From Candidatus Poribacteria bacterium (GTDB taxonomy: Bacteria; Poribacteria; WGA-4E; WGA-3G), in NCBI GenBank assembly GCA_026706025.1, contig JAPOZO010000072.1, positions 1 through 64,000 on the forward strand: 64,000 bases of DNA, given 5' to 3'. The translations under genes were made by a program, and so were the position numbers. Positions 1-8,427 of the stretch are shown here, one piece after another. Numbering within the stretch: the stretch's first letter is position 1; every line of letters starts with the position of its first letter. The notes below the pieces were generated by a model. It ran no database searches, was not told the origin of the DNA, and saw nothing but the letters and a program-made list of their open reading frames with translations.

Positions 1-2082
1 GCCTATCGTCCCTTAATGGCGTTTATGGGACACACCGTCGAAAATCTGAAAGAGGAAGGCACAAACGATGAAGTTTCTGATATCCAGAAAGTTCTCAATT
101 ACCTTGCAGCACTAAGTGAGGCAGAACGCCAAAAATTCAGAACCATTTTTGGTGGTGCCATTATTGGTCACTTGGTCGTCGCACGTAATCTAGACAATAA
201 TAGCGAGTTACTTCTCTCTTATGGAGATGGCGAAAAGTGGGGAATGATCAATATTGGGGATGCTGCGAGTTTTTACAATAGTATTGAAAACGACAGCATT
301 GAAACGCGCGTTGAGGCAATTGAAAACCCAAAACTCCATTTTGAAAATCTTGATAACGAAACCAGTCCGATAAATGTCCTGATTGGGAGCCGCAAGTTTG
401 CGGAAGGGTGGAATTCTTACCGTCTCTCCGTAATTGATCTGATTAATTTGGGACGTTCCAAAGGAAACCTGATTATACAGATTTTTGGACGTGGTGTTCG
501 GTTACAAGGGAAGGGTGGAGATGGAAAACGTCGATATATTGAGAAGGATCCAGACTTCCCCTACCCACTTCCGCATAAAAAAGATAAAGAAAGTGATATT
601 CGACGATTAGAAACGCTAACCGTTTTCAGCTTACAGCGAAGCTATCTTGAACATTTTCTTAAGGAAGTTCGCGCTGGTGGTATCCCAATTTACCACACCT
701 TTAAGATTGGAGTAAATCCAACCTTTTTTAAGGTAGATAACGGTACAACTATTCATTTTAATGAATATAACAGCAAATTGCCCATCTTTAAGCAAGCTGG
801 TAGCAGCGATAACTCAATCAAGCGCGTGGTATTCAGCAGTGATAAATCAATTAATTATACCTATTTTGAAGATAACACTGAAAAACATGGGATTATCAAC
901 AATTGGCAAGCACTGATGTTGGATTACCGAACAGACAAAGAGAAGGAAGAACCGAATATCCACGAAGATTTGCAGAAATATAACAAGGAATATTCTTGTT
1001 ATTTGAATCGAGCTAGGCTCGCTACCATCATCCGTCGCGAGGCGGCGAAAAATCATCTGCAAATCTACCATGAGAGCAATAGCGAACCCGCTATCTCAGA
1101 TTTTCTGGCACTTGTTGGGGGAATTCGTTACCGGAAAGCGGATAAAGATAAAATAACGTGGGCAGATCAACTCAATCGCCAAGTTGTCATTGAAGTCATT
1201 CGTAAACTACGAAACCGCATCAATGCCCATATCAATAGCGCTAACTATGTTTATGAACCATTGAATCAGGATGATTTTATCTATGAATATACGGTAACGA
1301 AGGGATTTAAAGATCGCGATGAATACGACGAGTTTCTTGCTAAAATCAGTGAGGCAGAGAAGAAACGTGACAGATCAAAAGCAAGACGCATAGATCCAGA
1401 AATACAGATCCAGAAAGAGTTAAACCTATTTTTAGATACACATCATCGGCATATTTATATACCGCTTTTGTTAGACCCAAAGGAAAGCAGCGGCGATAAA
1501 TTAAATGATGTCAAAGTCTCACCAGACCGGTTGAATGCGGGTGAACGAAAATTTGTTGAGGACATAACAAATTACATCAAGCAATTCTACAGGAAGAATA
1601 AACGGTATGAATTCTACCTAATGCGAAATGTAGGGAAAATTGGGATTTATTTAGAAAGTGACGACGGGAGTTATTATCCCGATTTTGTGTTGTGGATAGT
1701 GGATAAGGAGCAAACGGTAACCCACATCCTTTTCATAGATCCGAAAGGACAGCGCGGTATTATTGATGACGAGACACTTAGCTATCAAAATCATCCAAAG
1801 GTTAAACTGGCTCGAAAATCTGAGGATAAAACGCTTATCACTCTCGAAAAAAAATTAGAGGCTAAACAGGATCGGACATTCCATCTTAATTCATTTCTGC
1901 TGCTACGCGATAGTTCCAAATTAGGAAACAGACAATCCGATGAGTGGATTGAAAAGAATATGTTGGCATATAACATTCTTCGATTGAACTGGCACGAAAA
2001 AACAGAAAGCGGTTCTATCAGTCCTTTCAGAGATCGAAAATCATATTTAGATTTGATGTTTGAGAAAGTGGGAATTGGGTAG
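1..2082 (+). CDS. Type III restriction Res-like helicase/endonuclease, C-terminal part (5' truncated by window)
   Basis: The reading frame is open from base 1, so the N-terminus with Walker A and B lies outside; about 693 residues are visible. The second RecA-like lobe is present: SRKFAEGWNS at residues 130-139 and the arginine-finger motif QIFGRGVRL at 160-168. The C-terminal region carries a PD-(D/E)xK-like nuclease core, with D561 in YPDF and D580-P-K582 in IDPKG. This layout fits Res subunits of type III restriction enzymes and related DEAD/DEAH defence helicases, which translocate on DNA and cleave it. No Mod methyltransferase follows; downstream is a toxin-antitoxin operon, which fits a defence-type neighbourhood. 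A phage-defence helicase other than classical type III R is possible. Confidence 0.75.
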   Translation, partial: AYRPLMAFMGHTVENLKEEGTNDEVSDIQKVLNYLAALSEAERQKFRTIFGGAIIGHLVVARNLDNNSELLLSYGDGEKWGMINIGDAASFYNSIENDSIETRVEAIENPKLHFENLDNETSPINVLIGSRKFAEGWNSYRLSVIDLINLGRSKGNLIIQIFGRGVRLQGKGGDGKRRYIEKDPDFPYPLPHKKDKESDIRRLETLTVFSLQRSYLEHFLKEVRAGGIPIYHTFKIGVNPTFFKVDNGTTIHFNEYNSKLPIFKQAGSSDNSIKRVVFSSDKSINYTYFEDNTEKHGIINNWQALMLDYRTDKEKEEPNIHEDLQKYNKEYSCYLNRARLATIIRREAAKNHLQIYHESNSEPAISDFLALVGGIRYRKADKDKITWADQLNRQVVIEVIRKLRNRINAHINSANYVYEPLNQDDFIYEYTVTKGFKDRDEYDEFLAKISEAEKKRDRSKARRIDPEIQIQKELNLFLDTHHRHIYIPLLLDPKESSGDKLNDVKVSPDRLNAGERKFVEDITNYIKQFYRKNKRYEFYLMRNVGKIGIYLESDDGSYYPDFVLWIVDKEQTVTHILFIDPKGQRGIIDDETLSYQNHPKVKLARKSEDKTLITLEKKLEAKQDRTFHLNSFLLLRDSSKLGNRQSDEWIEKNMLAYNILRLNWHEKTESGSISPFRDRKSYLDLMFEKVGIG

Positions 2083-2090
2083 TTTTAACG

Positions 2091-2150
2091 TTGAAAATCG
2101 CCATTTTCTCGTTGTATAATAGTAGGGGTTGGGTTACCCAACCTCTATTA
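2091..2150 (+). promoter_or_regulatory. Promoter and operator-like palindrome of the toxin-antitoxin operon
   Basis: TTGAAA at 2091-2096 and TATAAT at 2115-2120 are separated by 18 bases. Over and just after the -10 lies a perfect inverted repeat, GGTTGGGT-T-ACCCAACC at 2127-2143. Outer arms TAATAG (2117-2122) and CTATTA (2145-2150) also pair. A palindrome covering the start point is the usual place for autorepression by an antitoxin or toxin-antitoxin complex; that role is inferred. The second antitoxin copy has no such site in front of it, so one promoter probably serves all three genes. Confidence 0.6.
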
Positions 2151-2184
2151 TGTTTCTGGATTTACGCAAAAAGGAGGCAACACG

Positions 2185-2433
2185 ATGGAAAACCCAACAA
2201 CTATCCAAGAGATTGTACAGCGATTAGACAAACTCACCCCCTGGCAACAGAAACAGATTTTGAATTCCGTCCTCTCTTTTTTAGGCGAACCGATAAGAGG
2301 TACACCGGGAAAGGAATTGCTTAAATTTGTAGGTACAATCTCGAAGGAAGACTTGGAAATTATGAAGCAGACGATTGAGGAAGGCTGCGGAATGGCATCC
2401 TTATCGCAAGGACAGCATATCAAAAAGCGTTGA
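2185..2433 (+). CDS. Antitoxin-like small protein, first tandem copy (no toxin attached)
   Basis: 82 residues. It opens with the same 15 residues (MENPTTIQEIVQRLD/E) as the next gene and shares its general plan: an N-terminal helix with a QQ-containing segment, then an acidic helical C-terminus. The Shine-Dalgarno stretch AAAAGGAGG is about 6 bases before the ATG and is also duplicated in the next gene. No PIN gene follows directly; the 85 bases to the next gene are non-coding. It therefore looks like an orphan antitoxin left by tandem duplication, or a second antitoxin acting on the same toxin. I cannot assign it to a named antitoxin family; the role is inferred from its paralogue overlapping a PIN toxin gene. 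Confidence 0.6.
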   Translation: MENPTTIQEIVQRLDKLTPWQQKQILNSVLSFLGEPIRGTPGKELLKFVGTISKEDLEIMKQTIEEGCGMASLSQGQHIKKR

Positions 2434-2518
2434 TTTCTCATACGACCTGTGATAAAATCTTTTTAAGAGATCAGTAGGTACAAAAACGCCATCCCTTAAT
2501 CAAAAAGGAGGCAACACA

Positions 2519-2752
2519 ATGGAAAACCCAACGACTATTCAAGAGATTGTGCAGCGATTGGAAAACCTTTCACCAGGACAACAGAGACAGGTTTTAGATT
2601 TTACGTTAGAGTTGTCCGGTGAATCTCCAAAAGGTATACCCCTTCAGGAACTGCTCGAATTTGCAGCAGGTCTATTCCCCCCTGAGGACTTGGAAGAAAT
2701 AAAACAAGCGATTGAGGAGGACTGTGGACAGGTCGATGAATCAGAATGGTAA
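2519..2752 (+). CDS. Antitoxin partner of the PIN toxin, second tandem copy
   Basis: 77 residues and acidic toward the C-terminus (EEIKQAIEEDCGQVDESEW), as expected for a segment that wraps a basic toxin. AAAAAGGAGG stands 7 bases before the ATG. The 3' end overlaps the toxin start at 2736 by 17 bases, so translation of the two is likely coupled. It is a paralogue of the gene at 2185-2433, with the same N-terminus and diverged middle. No ribbon-helix-helix or AbrB motif is obvious to me. The antitoxin role follows from the overlap and gene order typical of vapBC-type loci, not from a recognised domain. Confidence 0.65.
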   Translation: MENPTTIQEIVQRLENLSPGQQRQVLDFTLELSGESPKGIPLQELLEFAAGLFPPEDLEEIKQAIEEDCGQVDESEW

Positions 2753-3137
2753 ATATCTGTTGGACACCAACATTCTTATTGCTATGTTGGCCGATGATAT
2801 GATAATCCACACTCCAGACGAAATGCAAAATGCTCCTAAAGTGTCTTTGCCTTCGCCAGCAATTGGTGAGCTCTACTACGGTGCCCGGAAATCAAATAGA
2901 CCTATAGAAAATCTCACAAAAGTCAACCGGCTTACGCAGCGATTTCCACTCATCTCTTGTGATTTGGAAACAGCACAGTGGTACGGAATCATCAAAGAAC
3001 GGCTGCGAAGGAAAGGTAGACCCATCCCGAATAATGATATTTGGATTGCAGCAATTGCTTTGCAATATGATTTGATTCTCGTCACACGAGACGCACACTT
3101 TGATGAAGTCGAATCTCTACAGACAGAACGTTGGTAG
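2736..3137 (+). CDS. PIN-domain ribonuclease toxin (VapC-like)
   Basis: 133 residues from the internal ATG at 2736. An upstream in-frame start at 2712 would add 8 residues, but family members begin directly with the first strand (KYLLDTN). The PIN acidic residues are all visible: D10 in LLDTN, E45 in GELYYG, D101 in NDIWIAA and D119 in TRDAHF. VapC toxins use these with Mg2+ to cut RNA, often tRNA or rRNA. The gene overlaps its antitoxin by 17 bases and ends only 3 bases before the convergent acyltransferase gene. It appears intact; the length is normal for VapC/FitB. Confidence 0.88.
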   Translation: MNQNGKYLLDTNILIAMLADDMIIHTPDEMQNAPKVSLPSPAIGELYYGARKSNRPIENLTKVNRLTQRFPLISCDLETAQWYGIIKERLRRKGRPIPNNDIWIAAIALQYDLILVTRDAHFDEVESLQTERW

Positions 3138-3140
3138 ATC

Positions 3141-4499
3141 CTACACCAACAACAAATACGGGTCTTGAATATAACCGGAAACCGTTTGCAGGAACTGCGC
3201 TGCAGGCGCGCCGTCTATAACCCGGTGATCGAACGTCAGACTTAGTGCCAGCATACTCCGAACAACAATCTCATCTTCATGAACAACCGGCTTCTTCAGA
3301 ATCCGTCCCACCCCAAGAATCGCACTCTCCGGCGGATTGATGATCGGTGTGAACGCATCAATCCCAAAGTTTCCGAGATTCGTAATCGTAAAAGTCCCGC
3401 CTTGAAGTTCTCCGGGTGTCAACTGATTACCCCGTGCCCGTTCAGCGAAATCTTTTACTTGCGTTGAAAGCTCCGATAACCGCGCTTTGTCAGCATCTCG
3501 GACGACCGGGACTACCAACCCATCCTCCAGTGCGACTGCCACCCCAATGTTAATTTCTGATAATAGGTGTATCCCTTCATCCGTGAGTGTTGCATTGAGT
3601 CGTGGATGTTCCCGCAAAGCATTTGCCACAACCTTTACAAGCAAATCGGTGTAGGTAATACTTACCTCCCTTGCCTGTAGTTTATCGTTGAGCATCCCGC
3701 GTAATTCAACAAATGCCGTTGCATCGGCTTCGGTATGAAGCGTGACGCTGGCATTCGTCTGAACACTCAAGGTCATCCGTTCTGCGATAATTCCACGGAT
3801 GCCGTCCATAGCGATGACTTCTGCTGCCTGTTGAAGTGCCGGAGCCTCTGCAGCAGAGATTTCTGGTGCTGTGCTTGCAGCTTGTAACACATCGTCCCGA
3901 ACGATTCTGCCATCGGGGCCGGAACCCGCAATTGAACTGAGATCAACACCATGCTCCTTCGCTAATCGCCGTGCAAGCGGAGATGCTTTTAGGCGCGCCG
4001 TTTCGGTTGGCATCGGTCCCCTTAAGTCGATATACCGCTGAACATCGCCCTCAAGGATCCGTCCGCCAGGGCCAGAGGCAGTGACTTCGGTCAAGTTGAT
4101 AGCGAGTTTCTCAGCGAGTTGGCGTGCTGCTGGGGAGGCTTTTGGTGCAACAGTGGTCGGTGATGGTGTTGGCTTCGGCTGTACGGGTTGTGCCGGCTCT
4201 TCTGGTTCCGGTTCTTGCTGTGCCACCGCGGTATCTGCCGCGACGCGTGGGACTTCCTCACCGGGTGCCCCGATAACAGCGAGCAGCGCGTTGACGGGAA
4301 CATTGGTGCCTTCTTCAGCAAGGATATGGGCAATAACACCATCGGTAGGCGATTCCTGTTCATGGACAACCTTATCAGTCTCAATCTCCAATAAAGGTTG
4401 CCCCTCCGTGACAGTATCGCCCTCCTTAACAAGCCATTTCCCGATTTTCCCCTTGGTCATCGTCTGATCCATCTGAAGCATCTTCAATTCAACTGCCAT
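3141..4499 (-). CDS. Dihydrolipoamide acyltransferase (E2) of a 2-oxoacid dehydrogenase complex, with two subunit-binding domains
   Basis: 452 residues. Order: a lipoyl domain with the lipoylated lysine K43 in ETDKV; an Ala/Pro/Glu linker; two peripheral-subunit-binding domains at about 120-156 and 170-207, both opening KASP and containing a GxGPxGRI core; then the catalytic acyltransferase domain from about 230 with H425-R-V-I-D-G430. E2 moves acyl groups from the E1 product to CoA and forms the core of the complex. Most bacterial E2 proteins have a single binding domain, so the tandem pair is unusual. No E1 or E3 gene is in the window, so pyruvate or branched-chain specificity cannot be decided. 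Downstream it converges with the PIN toxin gene. Confidence 0.9.
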   Translation of the reverse strand: MAVELKMLQMDQTMTKGKIGKWLVKEGDTVTEGQPLLEIETDKVVHEQESPTDGVIAHILAEEGTNVPVNALLAVIGAPGEEVPRVAADTAVAQQEPEPEEPAQPVQPKPTPSPTTVAPKASPAARQLAEKLAINLTEVTASGPGGRILEGDVQRYIDLRGPMPTETARLKASPLARRLAKEHGVDLSSIAGSGPDGRIVRDDVLQAASTAPEISAAEAPALQQAAEVIAMDGIRGIIAERMTLSVQTNASVTLHTEADATAFVELRGMLNDKLQAREVSITYTDLLVKVVANALREHPRLNATLTDEGIHLLSEINIGVAVALEDGLVVPVVRDADKARLSELSTQVKDFAERARGNQLTPGELQGGTFTITNLGNFGIDAFTPIINPPESAILGVGRILKKPVVHEDEIVVRSMLALSLTFDHRVIDGAPAAQFLQTVSGYIQDPYLLLV

Positions 4500-4648
4500 A
4501 TTTTTAAGTTTCCTTGCGGTTAAGTTTCGTTGTTTGGTGAATTAACGGTTTTCGCTATTGAGTCGCCCTCCATTCCATTACGGGCTTGGTTTTGGACTAA
4601 GAGGAAACCACTTTCGGACATCGAACAGGAGAGGCTGTCCCTCCCGAC

Positions 4649-4945
4649 TCATGACTGTGCCTCAATCAATTCAATTAAGAGTTCAACATTCGCATCCTTT
4701 TCCAAGACGAGTGCGAATTTGTGGTATTCGTCACCTTTGAAAATCGCTTGAACAAAAGGGCTAAAGGCAATCAAAAATTGACTGCCCAAAAAGTTTAGGG
4801 GTTTGCAGGTCTCCAGAACGATAATTGCTGGCGCGGTCAGACCGCGCCGCACAATCCACGTTGCTGCCTTCTCAAGCAAAGCGTGCTGTTCCGATTCTGG
4901 AATGTCTTCAAGGACGGTTGGTATTTCGCTGTTTGGATTGAGCAT
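4649..4945 (-). CDS. Small conserved-looking protein of unknown function
   Basis: 98 residues from ATG at 4945; a GTG at 4954 is an alternative. An AGTAGG sequence stands 8 bases before the ATG. The protein has an acidic N-terminal helix, then a mixed hydrophobic segment (PAIIVLETCKPLNFLGSQF) and an acidic C-terminus ending in ELIEAQS. I see no signal peptide, no clear transmembrane helix and no catalytic motif. It lies 50 bases after the Gfo/Idh/MocA gene on the same strand and about 150 bases before the E2 gene, so it may share their transcript. I do not recognise the family. Confidence 0.55.
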   Translation of the reverse strand: MLNPNSEIPTVLEDIPESEQHALLEKAATWIVRRGLTAPAIIVLETCKPLNFLGSQFLIAFSPFVQAIFKGDEYHKFALVLEKDANVELLIELIEAQS

Positions 4946-4995
4946 AGCTAACACCTACTCAATATGCAACCTTCGCGAGGGCAGACTCATCAATC

Positions 4996-6036
4996 TTAGT
5001 GGTCTAAGTCGCTGAGGTAATCGGCAATCTGCTTCGGCTGTCCATCAAGGGTCGTCTCCATCGCGGCGATGACAAGCACAAAACTTTTGATATTGTCTTC
5101 AATCCGCGTATCAGAAGGTTCACCCCCATCAAGCCAATTCAGGAACTCATCAAACAGATGCTGATGTGCGTGATAAGGGATCGCTGGTGCCTCATAGACT
5201 TCCGTTTCACCACTGACACGATGGATAGTCATCTGGTTTCCGCCTGCGATTTCGACGGCACCTTCTTCAAATTCGGCGCGATAGTGTTCGGAATTCCAAC
5301 AATTGATGATGCCTGCGGAGGAACTGTTGCCCTCATAAGAGGTGTGGACCCCGTTATCCATCCGCATCATATAGAAGCCGCTTGAATAATGTTTAAAACT
5401 TGACCATTCGGGGTTCCAGCCAAATCCGATCAAAGTATCACAATCGCCGCCAGAAAGAAATCGAAGCATATCCAGATGATGAACAGAACCTTCAAAAAGG
5501 AGTCCGAAATCCATATCGTGCCGCCATGCTTTTCCCCACGAGAGGTAGCGACGGTAATCGCACGCGTATCTGCCTACAATATGTTGGAGTCGTCCCAATC
5601 TGCCTTCATCACGAATGCGAATCAATTCTTGCTTATTATCGGCATAGCGATAGTTTTGGATAATAGCACACGGTAACCCCGTTTTTTGCGCGGTACGTAC
5701 CATCGCTTTTGCTGCATCTAAAGTGTCCGCGATCGGTTTTTCGCAGATAACGGGCATCCCGTTTTCCATAGCGGCAATCGCTGCCGGACTGTGAAATTGG
5801 GGTGGGGTCGCCACACCGCAAAAATCTGCCTTGACCTCTGCACATGCCTCGTTAAAGTCTGTGAAGAGTTGTGAGGTGCTGAGTCCTAACGCCTCGCCTT
5901 GTGCTGCGAGAACGTCTGTATTCACGTCTGCTAATCCAATGATTTCAATCCGATCGCTGAAATTACTGGTGAAGTTGTGGATCCAGCCACCGGCCATACC
6001 ACTGCCGCCAATCATCAAACATGTTCGTTTTGCCAT
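4996..6036 (-). CDS. Gfo/Idh/MocA family NAD(P)-dependent oxidoreductase
   Basis: 346 residues, the usual size. The N-terminal Rossmann fold begins with MIGGSGMAGGW, a glycine-rich dinucleotide loop, and the family signature CEKPIADTLDAAK lies near residue 100. The C-terminal half is the alpha/beta substrate domain. Family members oxidise or reduce sugars, inositols and related polyols; the substrate cannot be read from sequence. The start is supported by GGAAG 4 bases before the ATG. It is on the same strand as the carbonic-anhydrase-like gene upstream, 58 bases apart. Confidence 0.88.
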   Translation of the reverse strand: MAKRTCLMIGGSGMAGGWIHNFTSNFSDRIEIIGLADVNTDVLAAQGEALGLSTSQLFTDFNEACAEVKADFCGVATPPQFHSPAAIAAMENGMPVICEKPIADTLDAAKAMVRTAQKTGLPCAIIQNYRYADNKQELIRIRDEGRLGRLQHIVGRYACDYRRYLSWGKAWRHDMDFGLLFEGSVHHLDMLRFLSGGDCDTLIGFGWNPEWSSFKHYSSGFYMMRMDNGVHTSYEGNSSSAGIINCWNSEHYRAEFEEGAVEIAGGNQMTIHRVSGETEVYEAPAIPYHAHQHLFDEFLNWLDGGEPSDTRIEDNIKSFVLVIAAMETTLDGQPKQIADYLSDLDH

Positions 6037-6094
6037 AATCTTCCTTTTTATTCGTTACCGTAAAATAAAAACCGCTATTACTGATAAAATGTAC

Positions 6095-6616
6095 CTATTG
6101 AGATGTCAAAGTAGATTTTTGCATTAATTTGCCACGCAGGATGTAATCGTCCTTACCGTGCCGGACGCGTTCAAGTTCAGCCTCGGTCGCCTCACGTCGA
6201 ACTTTCGCGGGGACGCCCATTGCGACAGTCCCGGCTGGAATCTCCTGTCCCTCACGGACAAGTGTGCCAGCGGCGACAATTGCACGCTCGCCAATTACCG
6301 AACCCGTCAAAAGAATCGCACCCATCCCAATCAGTGCTTCGTTGCCAATCGTACAACTGTGGAGGATGGCACCGTGACCAATCGTAACGTCATCGCCGAT
6401 AACGCACGGAATCTCTTTATCCATGTGTATTACCGTACCATCTTGAACATTGGTGCGACACCCGATGTGGATCGGTTCTAAATCTCCGCGGAGTACGCTG
6501 TTAAACCAGATGCTTGATTCTTCACCAATTGTTACATCACCAATAAGCATCGCCCCTGGAGCGACGAAGGCTGACGGATCCACATTTGGTGTTATACCCT
6601 CGTATTCTATCAACAT
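6095..6616 (-). CDS. Gamma-class carbonic anhydrase-like hexapeptide protein
   Basis: 173 residues forming a left-handed beta helix from hexapeptide repeats. The three histidines expected for the metal site are present, H64 (VIHMD), H81 and H86 (GHGAILH), with the H-x4-H spacing seen in Cam/YrdA/PaaY proteins. R43 and D45 in the LRGDLEPI segment also match the family. Members either hydrate CO2 or have lost that activity, so the enzymatic role is uncertain. The start is preceded by the purine-rich GGAAAGAGAG. It is followed by the Gfo/Idh/MocA gene on the same strand. Confidence 0.88.
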   Translation of the reverse strand: MLIEYEGITPNVDPSAFVAPGAMLIGDVTIGEESSIWFNSVLRGDLEPIHIGCRTNVQDGTVIHMDKEIPCVIGDDVTIGHGAILHSCTIGNEALIGMGAILLTGSVIGERAIVAAGTLVREGQEIPAGTVAMGVPAKVRREATEAELERVRHGKDDYILRGKLMQKSTLTSQ

Positions 6617-6660
6617 TTTCTCTCTCTTTCCTATGCGTTACAAATAGGCGAGGTTGCTAT

Positions 6661-6684
6661 GGGAAACACCCAAGCAAAAACACC
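6661..6684. repeat. Short dispersed repeat (ACACCCAAGCAAAAAC type)
   Basis: The sequence GGGAAACACCCAAGCAAAAA, continuing with CAC, occurs here and, reverse-complemented, at 29277-29300. Related copies are at 30865-30880, 30911-30927, 16914-16926 and 17087-17105. It is non-coding here, between the carbonic-anhydrase-like gene and the ABC permease gene. Confidence 0.5.
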
Positions 6685-6706
6685 TTGCCAGCAAGTAGTA
6701 CGGGCC

Positions 6707-8344
6707 TCATTGCTGTGCGACCAATAACTTGCGAAGGTTCCCGATACCCCACTTATAAGACACCACGAATATGCTCGCGAGGCTGACTATCAAGCCTGCA
6801 AATAGTACAATGCTCTTTGTATACCACGCGATCACCGGCGCGATTACAAGTCCAATATTAACAATAAGCACTACGGTGAAAGTAACAACCCGCAGGAGCG
6901 GCTTCGGTTGATGTGTGAGTTCCGCCATCCACGGCAGTGTCCCAATCGCCGTATTCAATACACACCCCGCAGGGAGCGTTATAACAGGTGTTAGCAATAT
7001 CGGCATCCAAACGTCTCTCGGCATTTGGAGTAGATAAATAATAACCAAAGACCAGAATTCAGCATACACCAATGCACAGAGAAGTGTGGTTAGGAATTTG
7101 CTTGTAAACACCAAATCCGGTGTGACAGGCGCAGATTTCAGCATCCACCATGTCTTCGCTTCATCCCGCAGCCCATTGCAACTGATGCCAAAGGTAATAA
7201 GAATGCTGTAAAGTACGACCTGTACGGTAAGAATCTCAGCAGCGTTTGCATCCGCTCCCTCCCCACGTGCGAATAATACGCCGATATGAATAGCTAAAAA
7301 AAGCGTGAGCATGACAGTCGCAATTAGCCGTCCGCTATGCCTGACAAAAATCAGAAAATCTTTTAACATCATAGTTCTGATTTTGCCGCGCCCGATTGCT
7401 ATGGCAATACCTTTGAGGCGTGATGCTTTAGAATCACCATTGCTCCGTATCGGTTTGCGCTTGGCTTTCAATTGGCGAATATTTTCCCAACCGCGCTGAT
7501 AAATCAGTTGCGCGACGAGAGTTACCACACCTACAGAAACGAGACATCCACCGATACCGCCCAATGCCCACCTCAAGCGGAGCCCTATTGTGGATTCAGT
7601 TGTCCAGGTTAACAGGAATTCCCCAATCCATTCGTGTGGATACCATTTAGCGGCTGCACCTGCTGTCTCCGAGGATACCCAATCCAGCAAAAGTTGTTTC
7701 ACCGGCACCAAATCCGATGTAGTAAACAGAGTCAACGATAACAGAAACCCCACGCCCACACCGATTGCTGTACCGAGCACCTTGAGTGTAGCAAGGAGCC
7801 ACCCCGATGAAAAGAAACGGGCAATCAACATGACGCTGATGGTAACATAACTCGCAATTATTACGAGAAGACACAAGCACGTCGGAAATAGTGCCACATA
7901 AAAATGCCACGGCAATCCAAATACCAGACCGAATACTACCCACGGCGGTCCCAAAAAACAGAGCATACTCAGGAGGCGAGTCATCGTCAAGTGAACAAAT
8001 TTATATCCGAAAATTGCCACCGGATGCATCGGCATAGCGTGTAAGAGTGCCGTGTTCGGTGCCTCATACAGGCTTTTCAGGGAACTCTCCATCAACTCCT
8101 TGGCAACAACAATCATTCCAAACGCCATGAACCCGTTAATAACGCCCAACAGAAGCGCGGGCTTCGCCTCAGTGGACCGCAAATGGCTGAAAAGGGAGTT
8201 ACCTAACACCGACAAGGCGACGATGAAGATGAAATAACCGATGCCTTTTAAAACGCCTTTCCGCCATGTCTCTCCACCACGTTTAAGACTATTCCCCCAG
8301 CCCTGCCAATCCGCTTTCAGTAAAATTTTAATACTTCTTAACAT
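6707..8344 (-). CDS. ABC-2 type exporter permease, large membrane protein
   Basis: 545 residues with many hydrophobic segments: one near residues 34-50 (GIGYFIFIVALSVLG), then clusters at about 85-220, 255-290 and 340-540. Soluble motifs are absent. It follows the ABC ATPase gene on the same strand with an 80-base gap that holds a heptad repeat element. ATPase plus one large permease is the usual arrangement for ABC-2 exporters; the cargo is unknown. The C-terminal basic tail (YKWGIGNLRKLLVAQQ) is probably cytoplasmic. Start at ATG 8344. Confidence 0.8.
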   Translation of the reverse strand: MLRSIKILLKADWQGWGNSLKRGGETWRKGVLKGIGYFIFIVALSVLGNSLFSHLRSTEAKPALLLGVINGFMAFGMIVVAKELMESSLKSLYEAPNTALLHAMPMHPVAIFGYKFVHLTMTRLLSMLCFLGPPWVVFGLVFGLPWHFYVALFPTCLCLLVIIASYVTISVMLIARFFSSGWLLATLKVLGTAIGVGVGFLLSLTLFTTSDLVPVKQLLLDWVSSETAGAAAKWYPHEWIGEFLLTWTTESTIGLRLRWALGGIGGCLVSVGVVTLVAQLIYQRGWENIRQLKAKRKPIRSNGDSKASRLKGIAIAIGRGKIRTMMLKDFLIFVRHSGRLIATVMLTLFLAIHIGVLFARGEGADANAAEILTVQVVLYSILITFGISCNGLRDEAKTWWMLKSAPVTPDLVFTSKFLTTLLCALVYAEFWSLVIIYLLQMPRDVWMPILLTPVITLPAGCVLNTAIGTLPWMAELTHQPKPLLRVVTFTVVLIVNIGLVIAPVIAWYTKSIVLFAGLIVSLASIFVVSYKWGIGNLRKLLVAQQ

Positions 8345-8354
8345 TTTTATGAGT

Positions 8355-8427
8355 CTTCAGCCATCAGTTATCGGTCGTCAGTTAAGAGGTTATTTGGTTA
8401 ATCAAGTGCCTCTTTTACTGACAACTA
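8355..8427. repeat. Heptad-repeat inverted element
   Basis: Left arm: 7-base units CAGCCAT, CAGTTAT, CGGTCGT, CAGTTAA followed by GAGG. Right arm: CCTCTTTTACTGACAACTA, the near-complement of the end of the left arm, so the two fold into a hairpin. Same family as the elements at 14590, 26487, 27595, 29216, 32873 and 63160. It lies between the ABC ATPase and permease genes. Confidence 0.6.
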
